This document shows, piece after piece, positions 1 through 13,497 of a stretch of DNA of 64,000 bases. A model generated the notes under the pieces. The model had not been told where the DNA came from. It made no database searches and saw only the letters and a list, made by a program, of their open reading frames with translations. The DNA lies in assembly GCA_026261815.1 (NCBI GenBank), contig JAMPIT010000566.1, positions 30,963,001 to 31,027,000 of the forward strand, written 5' to 3'. Made by a program: the position numbers and the translations under genes. The stretch comes from Monarcha castaneiventris obscurior (Eukaryota > Chordata > Aves > Passeriformes > Monarchidae). How positions within the stretch are numbered: the first letter of the stretch is position 1; each line of letters begins with the position of its first letter.

Positions 1-3000
1 AGCATGTTCCTCAAAATTTTCAAGCACCCATTTGGAGGGGTGCTGCGAAGGAGATCTGCCATGGAGGTTGGCGCCAGTCTGTGTGCCAAGGCTTGCTGTG
101 GATTATTCTGGACCAATGGCTTCCCCAGCAGTAGATGCTATTGAGATTTCTCACACAGCTTTCATGCTCCATCCTTTGGAAAGATCCTTGGAACGTGTTC
201 TGGCTTTCAGGGAGTGAAATTTTGGTGTGGGATGCTTACCTAGTGTATAACAATCTGGGCGGAATGGATACCTTCAGATTGCTACAGTTCAAGTAGCAAT
301 TTTCTCTGGAGACAGGATTAGGGTTGCCAAGACAGTTTCTTGGCCCAGTTACCATTTGCACTGTGGGCTCCCCCTGGAAAACCATGCAGGTATATCTGGG
401 GATGTCTTCAGTTTGCACAGGGCGCCACGTGGGTTGACCATATTTTTTATACCTGCAAATTGACCATATGGTCAGTTCCAGATTAAAACCTTATTGAAAA
501 ACTATGATTACTTGTTTTCCAGGCAAACTGTAAAAACTATGAATAACCATTGTTACAGTTTCTTTTTCGGAAGGATATTTACTAACATTTTGTCCAGATT
601 GAACAAGGAAAACCTACTCCTTTTAATTTCCTATTCCACATCTACTAAGGTAATGGCTACCAAAGTAGAACAAGAGTGGCATAATCCAGGAATGCTTGGC
701 ATTGCAAAATCACAAGAGGGTTGAAAATCTCAGCAACCTTTTCCTGTAAAAAAAAAAAATAGCATAAATTTAAAATTCAATGGAGCATATTGGAACAAAG
801 AGTAAGTGTGGGTAGAAAAGAATCGATAGTGCTTACTGTGGTGTAACATTTTCTAGGTTGAACTGATTCATATTTCAGAAAACTCTGATGTAATTTGGGC
901 ATTTATATTGTGAACTGCAAAGCCTGTGAAGTCAGAGCAATCCTTCTGTTGTCCCAGTGGTCTGTGAATTAGGGATTCACTGGAGATCTGGATTAGCCTG
1001 GCTGCATGCAGAAAACATTTTTGCGTGTTCAAATCCCATTTCACCTTTCTCATGTATCATTCTCCCCTAAGCTCCATTGCCTATTTAAGGATCATAATGA
1101 CAAGAACCACATATAAGATGTGTTTTTCATGTTTAATATTTTATATGTAGAAAAGACAGGGTTGACTAAAAGATTAGTGATTAAAGTCTTGGGTTGAACA
1201 AAACCAAGTTTCTCTGATCTCTAGTTAGGCTAATCAGAGAGAGTTCCTTTTTGTCTGGCACCTTTTATTGCTTAACTTTAGTGATATCTCAAAGCATGCA
1301 TTTGAGACAGTCTCTGCTGTGCCACTGCTTCATGAGAGCAGATTTAATTTCGCTTTGGGGAGGAGATTCAGTGTGCCTAGCATTGGTGCTGAAATCCCTC
1401 ATGCTGTCAAAGACTGGAAAATAATCTCATCCCTATGCCTTCTGCCACATACACAGATGTAGAAACACATCCTGGGGCAAAATCCTGAGCATGCTAAATC
1501 CAGCAGGGCCATTAAGGTCAGGATGAAATAGCATATATATCTATACATATATATATATATGTCCAATACAGGTAGGATTTATTGTAAGAAGAAAAAGTAA
1601 AAACACAGCTGGTAATTTGATGAGTTTATATTTTTGCATGAGAATAACTAGTTGTCACCAAAGTTATCAGGGTGATAAGCAGTGTTCTGCTTATCACTTT
1701 GATATATTCGATTTCCTCAAACTGAATTTGTACTAGTTTTCTCATAAATAATACCTCTTTTTTTATAAAGATTGTTTCAAAGCTTCCAAGTGAGGAAAGA
1801 TTCATTAGAGATATCCAAGGATGTTGATTCTCACACTGGTCAGGACTTGAAATAGGTGGATATGTTAACTCTAGAGCTGATTCCTGTCCCAACCACTGCT
1901 CCACAGCAAAAGGTGATACTTACTCATTTTTTACTTCTTCCAAATGCCATACATGCACACAATGAATCTGTACTGGTTTTGTTTGGGATGGAGATAATTT
2001 TTTTCATATGAGCTGATATGGGTTATGTTTTGGATTTGTGTTGGTGAGACACTAACATCTCAGTTATTGCTAAGCAGCACTTACACAGAGCCAAGGCCAT
2101 TTCTGCTCCTCACCCCACCCCACCAGCGAGGAGGCTGGGGGTGCACAAGGAGTTGGGAGGGAACACCACCAGGACAGCTGACCCAGAGGATATCCCCCAC
2201 CATGTGGTGTCATGCTCAGCCTGCAGGGCTGGGGGAATAAGGGAGTAGGCAATGTTTGGAGTGATGGTGTTTGTCTCACCAAGTCACTGTTACTCATGGT
2301 GGGGTGTGGCTTTCCTGGAAAACAGCTGAACGCCTGCCTGCCCATGGTAAGTGGTGAATTAATTCCTTATTTTCTTTGCTTTATCTGTTAAACTGTCTTT
2401 ATCTCAACCCGTGAGGTTTTTTGCATTTACCCTTCTGATTCTTCTTCCCATGCTAGTGGTAGGGGACTGAGTGAGTGTCTGTGTGGGTCTGAGCTGCCTG
2501 CTGGGGTTATACCGCCACGGAATCAATTTCACACACTTTTTACAAGAATAGATGACATGAGATTATTAGCTCAAGGCTGCAAAATGAGTCAGCAATGGGT
2601 GCATTGGGATCCACTGGGATCTCAGCTAATCTATTGAGCTATCACAGTCGTGATTCTTGGCCTGAATAGTTGGCAGAACTGTGTGACAGAATATGGCAGG
2701 GAAGGATACCGTCAATTTAAAGGAAACATCAGATTCCATCAGTTGAATCTCTTCACAAAGAAAAACTGGTATCTCAGTGACTTATTAAAAATCAAATATT
2801 CAAGGTTGTTTATTAAAATGCAATTATGAAGTGTTGCCTTCTGTTCTATGCCTCCACACTAATAAGCAAGATATTTAGTAAATCAGCTGCTTTCAACAAA
2901 CATGAGCCAGCTAATTAATACAAAGCCTCTTTTGCAGCACTATAAAAGATTATCCAAAACAGCGAATGCATCTAGAGAACAACAGAACATAGCTGTTTAT

Positions 3001-5089
3001 TGTAGCATTTCATTTACACAGTTCCAGTTGGCAATTATTTGGAAATTGTTGAAGTTTTAGAAATATCTGTAGTATAGTATACTGAATATTGTAATTTTTT
3101 TTAAAAAGTGTGTGATATAATTTGCAATGTGCCTTATGGAGGAATTCTTCATAGCAAAGCTAATGCCTTGTTCATAAATATCTTTATAGACATTGGTAGA
3201 CAAGGGTAGAAAGGAAATTATGAAACAATCATGATGACACTCAGATTGTCACAGTGGTGGCATCTGGTCTATGTGTCCATTTGCTTTATCATGTAAGTTT
3301 TCAAATCTAAGGGCCATCTTTATGATTTTTCCCTTTTGCAATACCTAGCTGAACAGGCTATGGTCCAGAACACCTCCTTGGTGGAGTACAGCCCAGAGAA
3401 CAAGCAAAAGGAGGTGTGCTCCTGGCTCTGCGTTTCTTGTATCCACCCTAAGACTGCTGTTGCCTGGCAGCTTTGCTCTAGGGTCAATTAAACCTCCGAC
3501 ATCTGCTTCTGGAGATCTTAATATTGGGTGTTTTCAAAAGATACTGGTAATCAAGCTGGGACCCTCATCCCGCCAAGAGTGTGTCAAGAAGTAAGAAGGT
3601 TTACACCTTTGAGAGGGAAGAGAGGCTTAGGAGATAGGTATGCCATGTGACTGGTTAAATACAAACTAAAATGTCACATTTGGTTGTGACAGAGGCACAC
3701 TTATGCACTAACTTCAGTGGCACTACAGACATGAAGAGTCAGGTGCTGAGCACATGTTCAGTAGTGCCACAGAGTCCAGGCCAAATCAGTCACCTAGAAT
3801 AACAGGATGACTGCAGCAAAGCCAACCCTAGCCCGCAGTGAGGTCACATAAGCTCAGGCTGAGGGTCAGTGAGGCAGGAGGCACTGTACACCTGCAAGGC
3901 CCACAGGCTTTCACACAGTGGGATGTGGATGGCAGCTCGCCACCAGTTTTACACAGCAACCCGCTGCAGGAAAGGGCAAAATCTGTATGGAGGGACCTTC
4001 TGCCTGACCAGGCTTCACCCATGTGTTGCTGCTGCAAGACTGGTGCACATATGGTACAGGACACTGGCAAAGGGCTCTCTTTGAACATCAAACACGAGGC
4101 TGCCTGGGCCAATGTCATGGGTTGTGTGGGGACAAGCCTTCTTTGACCAAGCTCCAGGGTTTCCCAGGAGCTCCTGCCTGACTTGCAATTCAGTTGGATA
4201 AATACAGGAGCTTCAAACACTGTGAAGGTCCACCCTTCAGTTAAAGTTACTGTGGGAGACATTATTATTATTATTAGGATTAAAAGTAATCCTTTGTCTT
4301 TTATTACTTTTTATGGGCAGTGACTCTGTACAATGCCTGCATCTGAGTTAGTAATTTGGGGCACCATTGCAGCACCAGGAAATGAAGATATGTGTTAAAG
4401 TGTATTTCAGTGTAAATTGGTTATCCAGATAAATGCACAGGATGCAGATGGTATTGGGCAACCAACTCAGATTCACAAATTTACATTGTAAAATCTGAAG
4501 TTAAATGAAAGGGAAGAAAGCAATTCTCCATGTGCAGTGACCTCTGTTTACCTCATTATTTTCTAATGTCCCATTGCTGTGTACATACCTGCTGCTTGTT
4601 CTCCACTTCCCATCTCTTTATGCCGATCACTTGTTTCTCTCTCCCATACTTTCACTGTGTAATTCAGAGAGCAGAGAAACTGCTACTCCAATTCTTGTGC
4701 TATGCCAAACACACTGGGACTCAGGCCTGTAAATGACTCCACTACAAATTACTGTAATAAGCCTCATTAACAACATATTCCCATCAGGATGGCACTTAGA
4801 CACATTTATAAAACCATGGATGTGCTTATGTTCCACTGAAGATATTGTTACCGAGGTACACATTTAGAATTCAATATGTGTTTTTTTCACCTAGGCACAG
4901 CTTGTAATTCAGTTGTCTGAAGCTGTTGGCCTAAAGCTCTGCATCAGCCCCAAGGAAAGGGGAGCCTAGATTACATGTTGTAATCAGGAAAATTACTGTT
5001 TGACTGCTATTGACATTTCCTTGGCTCTTCATCGCTGGGCTGTGAGTGCCCACAATCATTCTTTGCCTTTCTACGGCATCTCATTCTAG
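1..5089. other. Non-coding unique DNA, no gene seen
   Basis: I see no gene here. The sequence is AT-rich with an A-run at 748-758, an AT-alternating tract near 1532-1561 and an (ATT)5 run at 4261-4276. The block 3828-4262 is GC-richer and open in several frames on both strands at once, which points to base composition and not to coding. A strong donor-like site (ATG then GTAAGT) occurs near 2346, but only a weak acceptor precedes it. Confidence 0.55.
1532..1561. repeat. AT dinucleotide microsatellite
   Basis: About 30 bases of alternating TA/AT, interrupted by a few C residues. It is an ordinary imperfect AT microsatellite that could melt or form a cruciform easily. Confidence 0.75.
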
Positions 5090-5129
5090 TCAAGGATCTC
5101 AATATGTGTTACAAATGGCACCAGATCTG
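5090..5129 (+). other. Exon-like segment, 40 bases, unverified
   Basis: A pyrimidine-rich stretch (about 5058-5087) ends in TAG at 5087-5089, and a donor-like CTG/GTGAGA begins at 5130. The 40 bases between are open in all three frames, so the frame is undecided. This could be a decoy: similar acceptor-donor pairs occur on both strands of the window. Confidence 0.12.
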
Positions 5130-8044
5130 GTGAGAAGCTGAGTGTTGGTAATTGATTGATTAGCTGTCTTAATAATATCTACCCATTTTATAAAATCTGG
5201 GCTTTCACATTAAGGCTCAATTTGATTTGGCAGCAGATTTCAGATTTGTACTTTTCATGCAGCTGACAGCAACTGTTGTTAGGTTTGGAAAACAGAGTTA
5301 CATGATTTTAAATCCTTATATTTAATGTATAATGCTCAGGTTTGGAGCCCTCTGCATTATGTGTGGTTCCCATTTTCACCAGCTTTGACACAGCTGAGCC
5401 AAAAAATAGCAAGTCCACCCAATGCCTGCAGGTTGATGATGCAGGGTGTAAAGCAGGACCAAGGCCTTTGGCACTGTAATGGTTTAGATTGGTTTTGTCA
5501 GCTATTATTGTTTCTAAATGGCTTCCATTTTTAAGCAACTGTAGGTAGGGCTTATTGATTGTGCTCTTTCGGCGATGCAATGAGATCTTACAGTCCAATT
5601 AAACAGCGTTCCCAGCAGCGTCTCTGGGAATTTTTATGCAGACCGTTACACTTACAATATGAGAACAAGCTGCGTTATTGGGTTTTTCTCAAACTGTCAA
5701 AACATTTAGCAATCCTACCCAGGCTGGAGCAGCAATCCTGCCTGCTCACAGAAACAAAACATTGCATGTGTAGAGGGAACAGAAGCATGACCAGTCTGTA
5801 CCAGAGGTGTCCTTCTTCTGCCCTGAGGTGATGAGTGGTGGGATGGAAGAACTACCATGTCTGGGCGAGTCTACTTTCTAAATTAAATTGTTTGCATAAT
5901 TTATTCAGAGTAAAATATGTTTTATATGCTTTTAATATTCCTTGCTGTGCACCAGGAAAGACAGGTACATAGAGGATGAGAGAAACAGTTTGGGAGATTG
6001 TGGGTTAAAATGCTGTACCCTTCGTCTATTGATTGTTAGCAGTCAGAGGCAATGTGTTTTGAGGCTTTTTCAAAGCTTTAGTAATAATTTGTCTGCCGTT
6101 CACACATGTAGATGTTACAAAAGGAGAAAAAGATGCTTAATAATGTTCCTTACATAAAGGTTTTTTTTAAAAGATGTTCTTATAAGAAAAGGTTAAAAAT
6201 CTATGTGAATAAAAGGAAAACTCTAATGATCATACAACTAGTGTTTGAAAAAATCTTATTAATCTTTCTCTTATTTTAGACTATAGAGAAAGCAGAGCTT
6301 TTGATAGACTAATTAGAAGCTGAAATGTGTTTATTACCTTCTTTTTTATATCTTCTCATTTTCTGTTGATCAGGCTGACTTGATCCATTCATCTCATCTT
6401 TGAGCTCGTTTTATCATGAGCTGATGAAGTGCTTGAAAGAATCTGTGATGCCTGATAAAACCGTTTTTCTAAAACTTTGTTTGGAACTCCAGCTCCGGAT
6501 ACTTCTTTTTGACTTGGAAGAGGGGAAGGCTTAGTTAAGAGAACTGTTTTCCACATGCCAAATTCTGCCCCCATTCCTGCAGCTTGACTTACCCATCCAC
6601 TGAAAAGAGCAAAAGATTAAAAGAACAAAAGTAGCCAAATCTGCCCTCCCTATGGATAATTTTATGAAAACAATAATGTTATTGTTTAGGAGTTCAATCT
6701 CCTCTCACTTTAAGTCAGCTTTGTATATGTGACAGAATTATAGTCTCAGGAGCAAAATAGAATATTATGACAGAAGTAAGTACCTGGTAAACACTGAAAC
6801 AACTACCTAGTCACGAGGAAAGTGTCACATTTATGAGGTACAAAAAGGTACATAAAATTCAGTATATTAAAGGGTATCACTGGTTGCTGTCTCATCACCA
6901 TCCAGGAAGTTCAAAAAGCTCTCTGTCTTTCAGAGGTACAAAAGAAGCCAATCTAATAAGATAATGATGTTGCAAGAGACCATGGGTTTACAACACGTGC
7001 AGAATCAGGTTTTCTAACAATTCTTCAGAGCTAAAATGAGTTGGGCACTTCTGGGAGGCCTGGGTTGAGGGTCACTCTCATCCCCAGTCCCACCACAACC
7101 TGTGGACAGAGTGGAGCTCTCCCAGAGCAGGCACTGGGCTGGTGGCTGGGCACATGCACTGTCTTGCTGCAGGGCCTGCATTTCCATTTATTCTCTTCCC
7201 ATCAGCTTTACAGGGGAGTCAGAGTCATGTCACAGTGTCTGTGTGGTTTTTCTCTCTTTTGGTCTTGGAAAAGATGGGATTTCTCTGAACAGATCCTCCT
7301 CTCTCCCAGCACAGCCACATTACGGAGGATAAATCTGCTTTGAAGGGAAGGGCAAAGAAACATTTTTGGTGCTGCCCTTTCTCTCAGCCTGTGAGAGACA
7401 GCCCCCACAGGACTTGGGAGAGCCACAGTGGCCCAGAAGTACAGGATGGTGCTGGCTGTCCCCAGGACTGCCAATGTCCACGGGCCACCATTTCACTGTC
7501 AGGCTGGGTGCACCCGCACACACGTGCAGGCAGTGCTGAGGCTGAGGTCACATGTGACACAGACAACCTATACCTGATGTGCTGTTGTTCTTTTAATGAG
7601 TTGTTGAGTTTTAATGATAAAAGTCAGCTGCATTTTCTCTTTTTTTCCTCCCCAGCTAACAAAACTCCAAATATGGGAAGGATTAAAAAGCAGTGATGAG
7701 GCTTGATATAATTTTGCCCATATGGTTCAATGAAAGAAATAAAAGCTCAGCTTCACTTCAGCTGTATGTAAAATTTGTGGGAAGCTCAAGTGAAACTATG
7801 ATAATAATAAAAGTAACAATACAAATGATTTAGTCCTTGATTCCTGGCTTGTCTCTGCTAGGTTTCTTGTACCAGAGATGAGGAACCCAGAAAGTGTTTC
7901 AAGTAAGAGAACTGCTTTGCTTTTATGGAGCTATCATTTGATGTTGGAAGTAAAATTATATAAATGATAAAAAATTGAGGTATATTTCTGATTAAAAGGT
8001 AAAATCCAATTCTGTCTATAGGATATTGACTTGCTCTTTGCTAT
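5130..8044. other. Non-coding unique DNA containing one exon-like minus-strand segment
   Basis: Outside the exon-like segment at 6389-6599 I see no gene. The stretch 7041-7700 is GC-richer, and several ORFs overlap on both strands there (longest 118 codons, with no recognisable domain), so I treat them as spurious. Confidence 0.5.
6389..6599 (-). other. Possible terminal exon, minus strand, unverified
   Basis: Read on the minus strand, a pyrimidine-rich tract ends in CAG at 6602-6600. The frame that follows is open for 69 codons to a TGA at 6391-6389, while the same frame has a TAA inside the pyrimidine tract just upstream, as expected if the open frame starts at the splice site. The predicted peptide contains GMGAEFGMWKTVLL and VPNKVLEKRFYQASQIL; I do not recognise it and see no domain. 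A very good donor-like GGTAAGT lies only seven bases inside the segment, so the acceptor could serve a tiny exon. A chance open frame remains the most likely alternative. Confidence 0.2.
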
Positions 8045-8110
8045 TGTGTGGCTTCAGGCAATTTGTGTCTCTTGCAGTCTTGTTTCTGTTTCCACCTCCC
8101 ATCTATCTAG
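8045..8110 (+). repeat. Possible MIR-type SINE remnant
   Basis: The run gtgtggcttcaggcaa followed by a pyrimidine-rich tract ending in cacctcccatctat resembles the core of MIR-like SINEs (tgaccttgggcaa, then cctcagtttccccatctgt). The match is short and highly diverged, so it may be coincidence. Confidence 0.3.
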
Positions 8111-8988
8111 ATTGCAGTCTTTTGTGGTTATTGACTAACTCTTACTGCTTCAAACTCTGAAAGAAAGAAAATTGAGTAAACAGTGACCAATTTTCTGCTC
8201 TCTGACACCGACTGGGTTAAAATGGTTAGGACTGTAAAGCTATAGAAGCTCCAAGGGAGTCCTGTGAATCGACATTAGGATTTGCTATTGCACTGGTGAC
8301 AATTCCTGGGTAAAAACACTTGCCCGGAGTCCCTGGGGTCTTCATGCAGTGGAACCAGTCAGTACCTACAGGAGGCACTGTGTGTCCAAGAATCCCTGCA
8401 GGCACAACACCCAGTCACTTTCATCCCCTGACAGGGCCTGCATTCACCTTCCAAATTACAGGTTGCACCTTTGCTGGTGCCTGAGTGAACACCAGAGTGA
8501 TGCTGAGCACTAGCATGTGCCATCTCCAAAATACTTTTCCATTTAATGTAATGAGAACAAAAATGTTATATTGCCTTGCCTACCTCAAAAAGTCAGACAC
8601 AATACAAGTTCTTAAAGTTCCTAATGTCAATTAAAATGTATTTTTGGAGGCTACCTGTGAATGAAAAGATCATTAATTTGCTGTGATCTTCTAGATACTG
8701 AACTGCCTCTGAAAAGCCTTGCAGTAGATGAAGGTAATTTCTTTAGAAATATTTCTTATTTGATTTATGGTCTACAAAGGAAAAGTGCAAAACCAATTTG
8801 ACTAATTACAGAGAGATTTCCTTTTCTTCTTTATCTGTGAGAGGAGATAAGGTTTTGAAAGAAAAAACTCCCTTATTTTTGATCTACCTTTTTACACAGT
8901 GAAAATTAACAAAGTTATTCTGATATACCTGATACACAACAACTTTTGTTTTCCCTTTTCATTCACAAACTTACTTTCTCCCCAAAAG

Positions 8989-9233
8989 GTAATGGAAACA
9001 TAGATGAGTGTATTGAGTTTGCATGGCCAGGTTTTGATAGTGGGGAGGCTACAGGAGTGGCATTGGTGAGAAGCTGCCAGAAGTTTCCTCCATGTATGGA
9101 GAACCAATGCCAGGCAGCTCCAAGCAATGCTAAACCCTGTCAGCTCCCTGATGGGTTTAGGAAGGTAGGACTGGGATACATGGAGGATGGGAATATAATT
9201 TTCTTCAGTAATTCTCCTACTTGGGCTGCATAG
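8989..9233 (+). other. Exon-like open frame with several cysteines, unverified
   Basis: A strong pyrimidine tract (about 8943-8983) ends in AAAAG at 8988, followed by an open frame to a TAG at 9231-9233. The predicted peptide has five cysteines, including the cluster RSCQKFPPCMENQCQ, and the segment GFRKVGLGYMEDGNIIFF. A possible internal donor (AAG/GTAGGA) lies near 9166. The first splice bases are themselves GGTAATG, donor-like. I recognise no family. The reverse strand is open over the same stretch, which weakens the coding case. Confidence 0.15.
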
Positions 9234-12200
9234 GTGGGTTTGCAATCAGAGGTGCTCTCCAGTAGGAGTGTGGCTGAGGAATGGAGACTCTGCTATTAGG
9301 TATTCTCCAGGAAATTTTATTTTTGCAGGTTCTGGGGAGGGGAGAATGTATCAGAGAATGCTCAGGGCTGGTGAAGCTATTTAAAATGCCTTTGGATTGG
9401 ATGTTTTTCTTATTAAAAGAGAAAAGAAAAAATTAATTTGAATTTTCTGATGTAGTTTTGTAAAGGCTTTCAATAGGCAAGCTGGCCTGTTTGTCTTTTC
9501 CATTTTCCTTCCTTTGTTCAACTATTTTTTTTTGTTAACTAATACCTGAGTTTAAGGTAATGAGGTTGTATACAAAATCTCTGGTGAATGGCTGTGCAGC
9601 AGGGGACTCACTAACACAGAGAGCCTGCCTTGTGTGACTGCATTGTACATCACACTCCTGCTTGCAAACCCAGCTGCAGAAGGGATTTCCAAAGAAAGAG
9701 CACTGGTCAGCAGAGATTCAGGTCTGTAAAAGTCACTGGGCTATAGAGCAATCCATTGCCATGAGAGCTTGCATGTCCTGTAACTCTGTTTTTGTGAGCA
9801 GTCCCATATGTTTCCATGGAATCGCTCTTGGAAGTCAAATTAAGTATATGAAGGCATCTCCCTGAGCTGTGTTTAACTTTCCTTAGTTGTTATGACCAAG
9901 TTATGAAAATTACTCCAACACAGTCATATACCTAAGCAAGGGGATATTTTTTCATGTCTAAGATAAAGTAAGGTCAGTTTTCTTCCTTTCCCTTCTGAAT
10001 ATCTTCTCCTAAACTGTCTGAAAGAGATCATCTGCTTTTCTGGGCGGTGATACTGAGGGGAACAGCCAGCTCTGATGTTGTTGGAGTCAGTGGGGGACTG
10101 TAGCTGTGCCTGAAGTGGGCCAAGGCATCCCAGAAGGGGGCCTGTACAAGTAAGGTATTTCCTCTGAGTGTCAGTGTAAACTGGCTTTCTGGAATAAAGG
10201 CATCATAGTACTTCTGGACTGACATTCACTTTTAGGAAATAAGTCTCAAAGGAGAGAAACCATTTTGGTGTTTTCTTCCCCACTGCTGCAGACTTAGCTG
10301 GAGTAAGTTGCTTAAATCCACAGAGCCCCTGGGGAGTGAGTGGTGACTCCCAGCAGTTCTCAGGGAGACGGGAGTGTCTTGCATTTCCTAAGTTCGTAAT
10401 ACATGTAGGTGAGGGAAGATATATTGTCTTGACCCTGAGATTCACCAGTCATTTGACAAAGACTCCAAATACTAGTGTAGTGTGTATTTCATGTGATGAA
10501 GTGCTGCTATATCTCCACTGACTGGTGATTTGGGTACCTGAAAAATGAAGCAGCAGTAACAAGTCTGGTAGAGTACCTTAACTGGGAGTGGGAGTCCTGC
10601 ACACTCAGGGCTCAGAGAAGCCATCTGGTCTCCCACTGATCACCTATAAATTCATATATGCCCTGGTGGGGCACGAGACATTTGCATCGGTGCCATCCAT
10701 GCCAGGATTTTAAGACTAAAATTAAACATGAAGTAAAATGCATTTAGAGCCTTCATTAAGAGAAACAGAGGAGTTGGATATTTTCACTAATATTTGCAAA
10801 GTTCTTTGCAGACTATACTATCTGTTCCAGGAAAGGTTTTCTGTCCTCCCTGGCAGGATTACCAATGCACCCTCTGCTGCAGCAGTGAGTAGAGCAAACA
10901 GATCTCAGAGGGTGGGTGTGGAGCTCCATGGCATGTTAGGTGTCTCAAAAATAGGCTCAAATGTTTTATTCTCTTTCTGCTCCCATTTGATGCTATTTAT
11001 GTTAAGACAAATCTGGATGTATAATATTGTCGTAAATAATTGAAGAGCCACAGTCCCTTAAAGTGTTTTCTGCATTGCACTCACAACCATTTGGAATTTC
11101 AATATGAGAATTGTCAAAACGGCTGCAGTGTCCTTATTTTAGATGTGGTAGGAAGAGAGAACACCAAGCACAGTCCAGCTAGAGAGGGAAAGAGAAATGC
11201 TGTCACATTAAAATGATGGTGTCTGAGATCTGCATTGTCAGAAACACTTTAGGTGCCTCCCTAGGGTAACTTAGGAAAAGAGGCCTAGACAGAGGGAAGA
11301 AGTAACTTTATATCATTAATTCATATCGTATTTTGTGGCACAGGATAAGAACTGCTTCCAAGGTGCCTGGTAGCAGTCTAAGGGTTGCTGTGTCATACAG
11401 CACTCCCATCATCCCTGAGCCTCTGCAACACCTTTGGTGCAGGGCAGCAGCATCCCAGTCCCGACTCTTCGCATCCTTCCAATCGCTGCTCGCACTGTGG
11501 TTTTACCTAGGAGCCTTGGCTGTGTGTCATAGACTCACAGTACCAAATGGTGGTAAAACTGAAATAGAAGCTTCTATTTCCGGCCTTGCAGTTTTTATAT
11601 ACACCAAGAGACTGTCAGGAGGAGGTGGAGAGGCAGAAGTGGGCAATGCCCAGCTGGACTAGCACCATAATTTCTGCCACAGTTTAAATGCAGTGGGAAG
11701 CTCTTGCTCCTGGGCATCTACTTGTGAAGGCTGTGAGAAGAAGATTGTGTGAGGACTCAGTGAGCTGGTTCACCCTGAGAAGGCTGACAGTGATTTCCAG
11801 CTCATCTTGCTTACAATAGATGTGAAAGATATGGTTGCCTTGCAGAAGCAGCAAGCTGATGAACCCTTTTCTCAGACTTTGGTTCTCCCAAGGCTGTGGC
11901 CAAGAGTTGGTTGCTCTTCCTCTCCTGGGATCTCCGCCTCCTTCCTATCTGCATTTTTCTATGCATTTTCTATCAAGTGTGCAGTGTAGCCCTCCCTCAC
12001 AAAGCACAGCGTACATGAATTACTTGTGGTGGTCCAAGCACAACACCTTGTTGCAGCATCAGGGACTTGTCTGGCATTATTTTTGCCTGTGTGGTGGGGC
12101 TTGTGCACAAAGATTCTGCACATTTTCCCCTTTTGGCCCAGAGCAGAACTAAGAGCCACAGAGTGGTCTTCAGCTCCAGAAGGTACTGAGACCACTGCAG

Positions 12201-13497
12201 ATTTTTAAAAGATTTCCTCTGAAAAAAGTCCTTTTTTTTTTGTGCCAAATGTTTCCTGCAATTTTTACCAAATTTAAACTTGTTTTCTCAAAGAAAATCT
12301 CTAGCCTCTTTAAATTCAGTTTGTGCTTACAAGAGAGGTGTGAAACATATTAAGTAGATGAGAGAAGCTAAACCAGTGTAGGGATAGACTGTTCAAGGGA
12401 ATAAAGTTCTAACTATAAATTATTTAAAACACTGAATTTGAATTTACAATATTCCTTTAAATCATCCTCTGTATTCCATAATTGGTGGTAAGGCTTCCAG
12501 AGATATTCAGCCCACTGCCCTGTGCTCAACATCTCTCTCTCTTTCCTTTTCTTGCTAGCTAAATACCTGACAGCTTTCACTTCCTCTCTGATCATGCTGC
12601 ATTTTAAGTTCTGTTTTGGTGGACTTTAAACACTGGAAATGTGGGTTCACAATATTCTCCTGTAAGGAAAGACCCTCTTCTGTTTTTTACAAGCATTTTA
12701 TGGTTAGCCCCTTCCAGACAAAGGTACACAAGGAAAGGTGTGTGCTTTATTCACTGTGTTGTGTAAGACTCTCCTGCCAGCATCCTGGCTTGATTCAATA
12801 CCGAGTGGAGGACTGCTGCTGTGCTCCTCATTTTTCACTTGAAAGGGGAATGTGGATACACGGAGAGCCATGTTCGCAGTGTCATCTTCCTTATCCCTGT
12901 AGTAAATTGGCCTGGCTCAAAAAAAGAGGTTATTTTTCCTTATCGAATATGAGTGTTAGGATCCAAGGCTCTGCTTGCTGCTTTGGAGAGGCTTTCAGTC
13001 TGCTACTGAAAGTGCTAAATCCTACACTTCTTCTAACTGGTTGGAGGAAGCACCATCCCCCAACTGTGTGGGTTTCAAAACTGATTTAATATATTTTTAA
13101 GTGCTTTAACACTTTCCCTTATATGTGATGGGCAATCTCTAAGCCTGGATGTTGGACAAATTACCAATAAAAGCCACTGCTTCTGTTGAAAAGAAAACCT
13201 CATGCGGCTTCTTGTGCAGACATTGTGTTTGTAAATCACTCAGGGCACATGACCTCTTAACCGTATCTTGTTTCCAACTTGCAAAAGGATGTGAAGTGAT
13301 TGGACTCCATGCACTCACCACCACTCTCCCCCCTTCCCTCTGTGCGATTTTCCTTCCCCCGAGTTGCTCTGACAGAGGAAGGAGTAAGCCCAGCTTGCAC
13401 CAGCCTTTTCCAGCTGAGGGGCAGCAGGTGCAGAGCGGCTTCATGCGCTCCTTGCTCCCACCAAGGGCAGGGTCGGTGATTTATTCCTGTCTCCATC
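9234..13497. other. Non-coding unique DNA, no gene seen
   Basis: Nothing here is convincing. A 28-base acceptor-donor pair at 10857-10884 (after a CTGTCCTCCCTGGCAG acceptor) shows how easily exon-like decoys arise. The 100-codon ORFs at 10738-11043, 11333-11662 and 12616-13089 have no recognisable motif. The phrase tcatagactcacag near 11529 is only weakly CR1-like. Confidence 0.5.

Noticed and set aside
3828..4262. 144-codon ORF on minus overlapping 102-codon ORF on plus
   Set aside because: Both strands are open together in a GC-richer patch; no motif, no splice-site boundaries, no recognisable homology.
10857..10884. 28-base acceptor-donor pair
   Set aside because: Length not a multiple of three and no coding character; used as an example of decoy frequency.
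11521..11570. Possible CR1 tail (tcatagactcacag)
   Set aside because: Too short and not followed by the ggttggaagggac-type motif.
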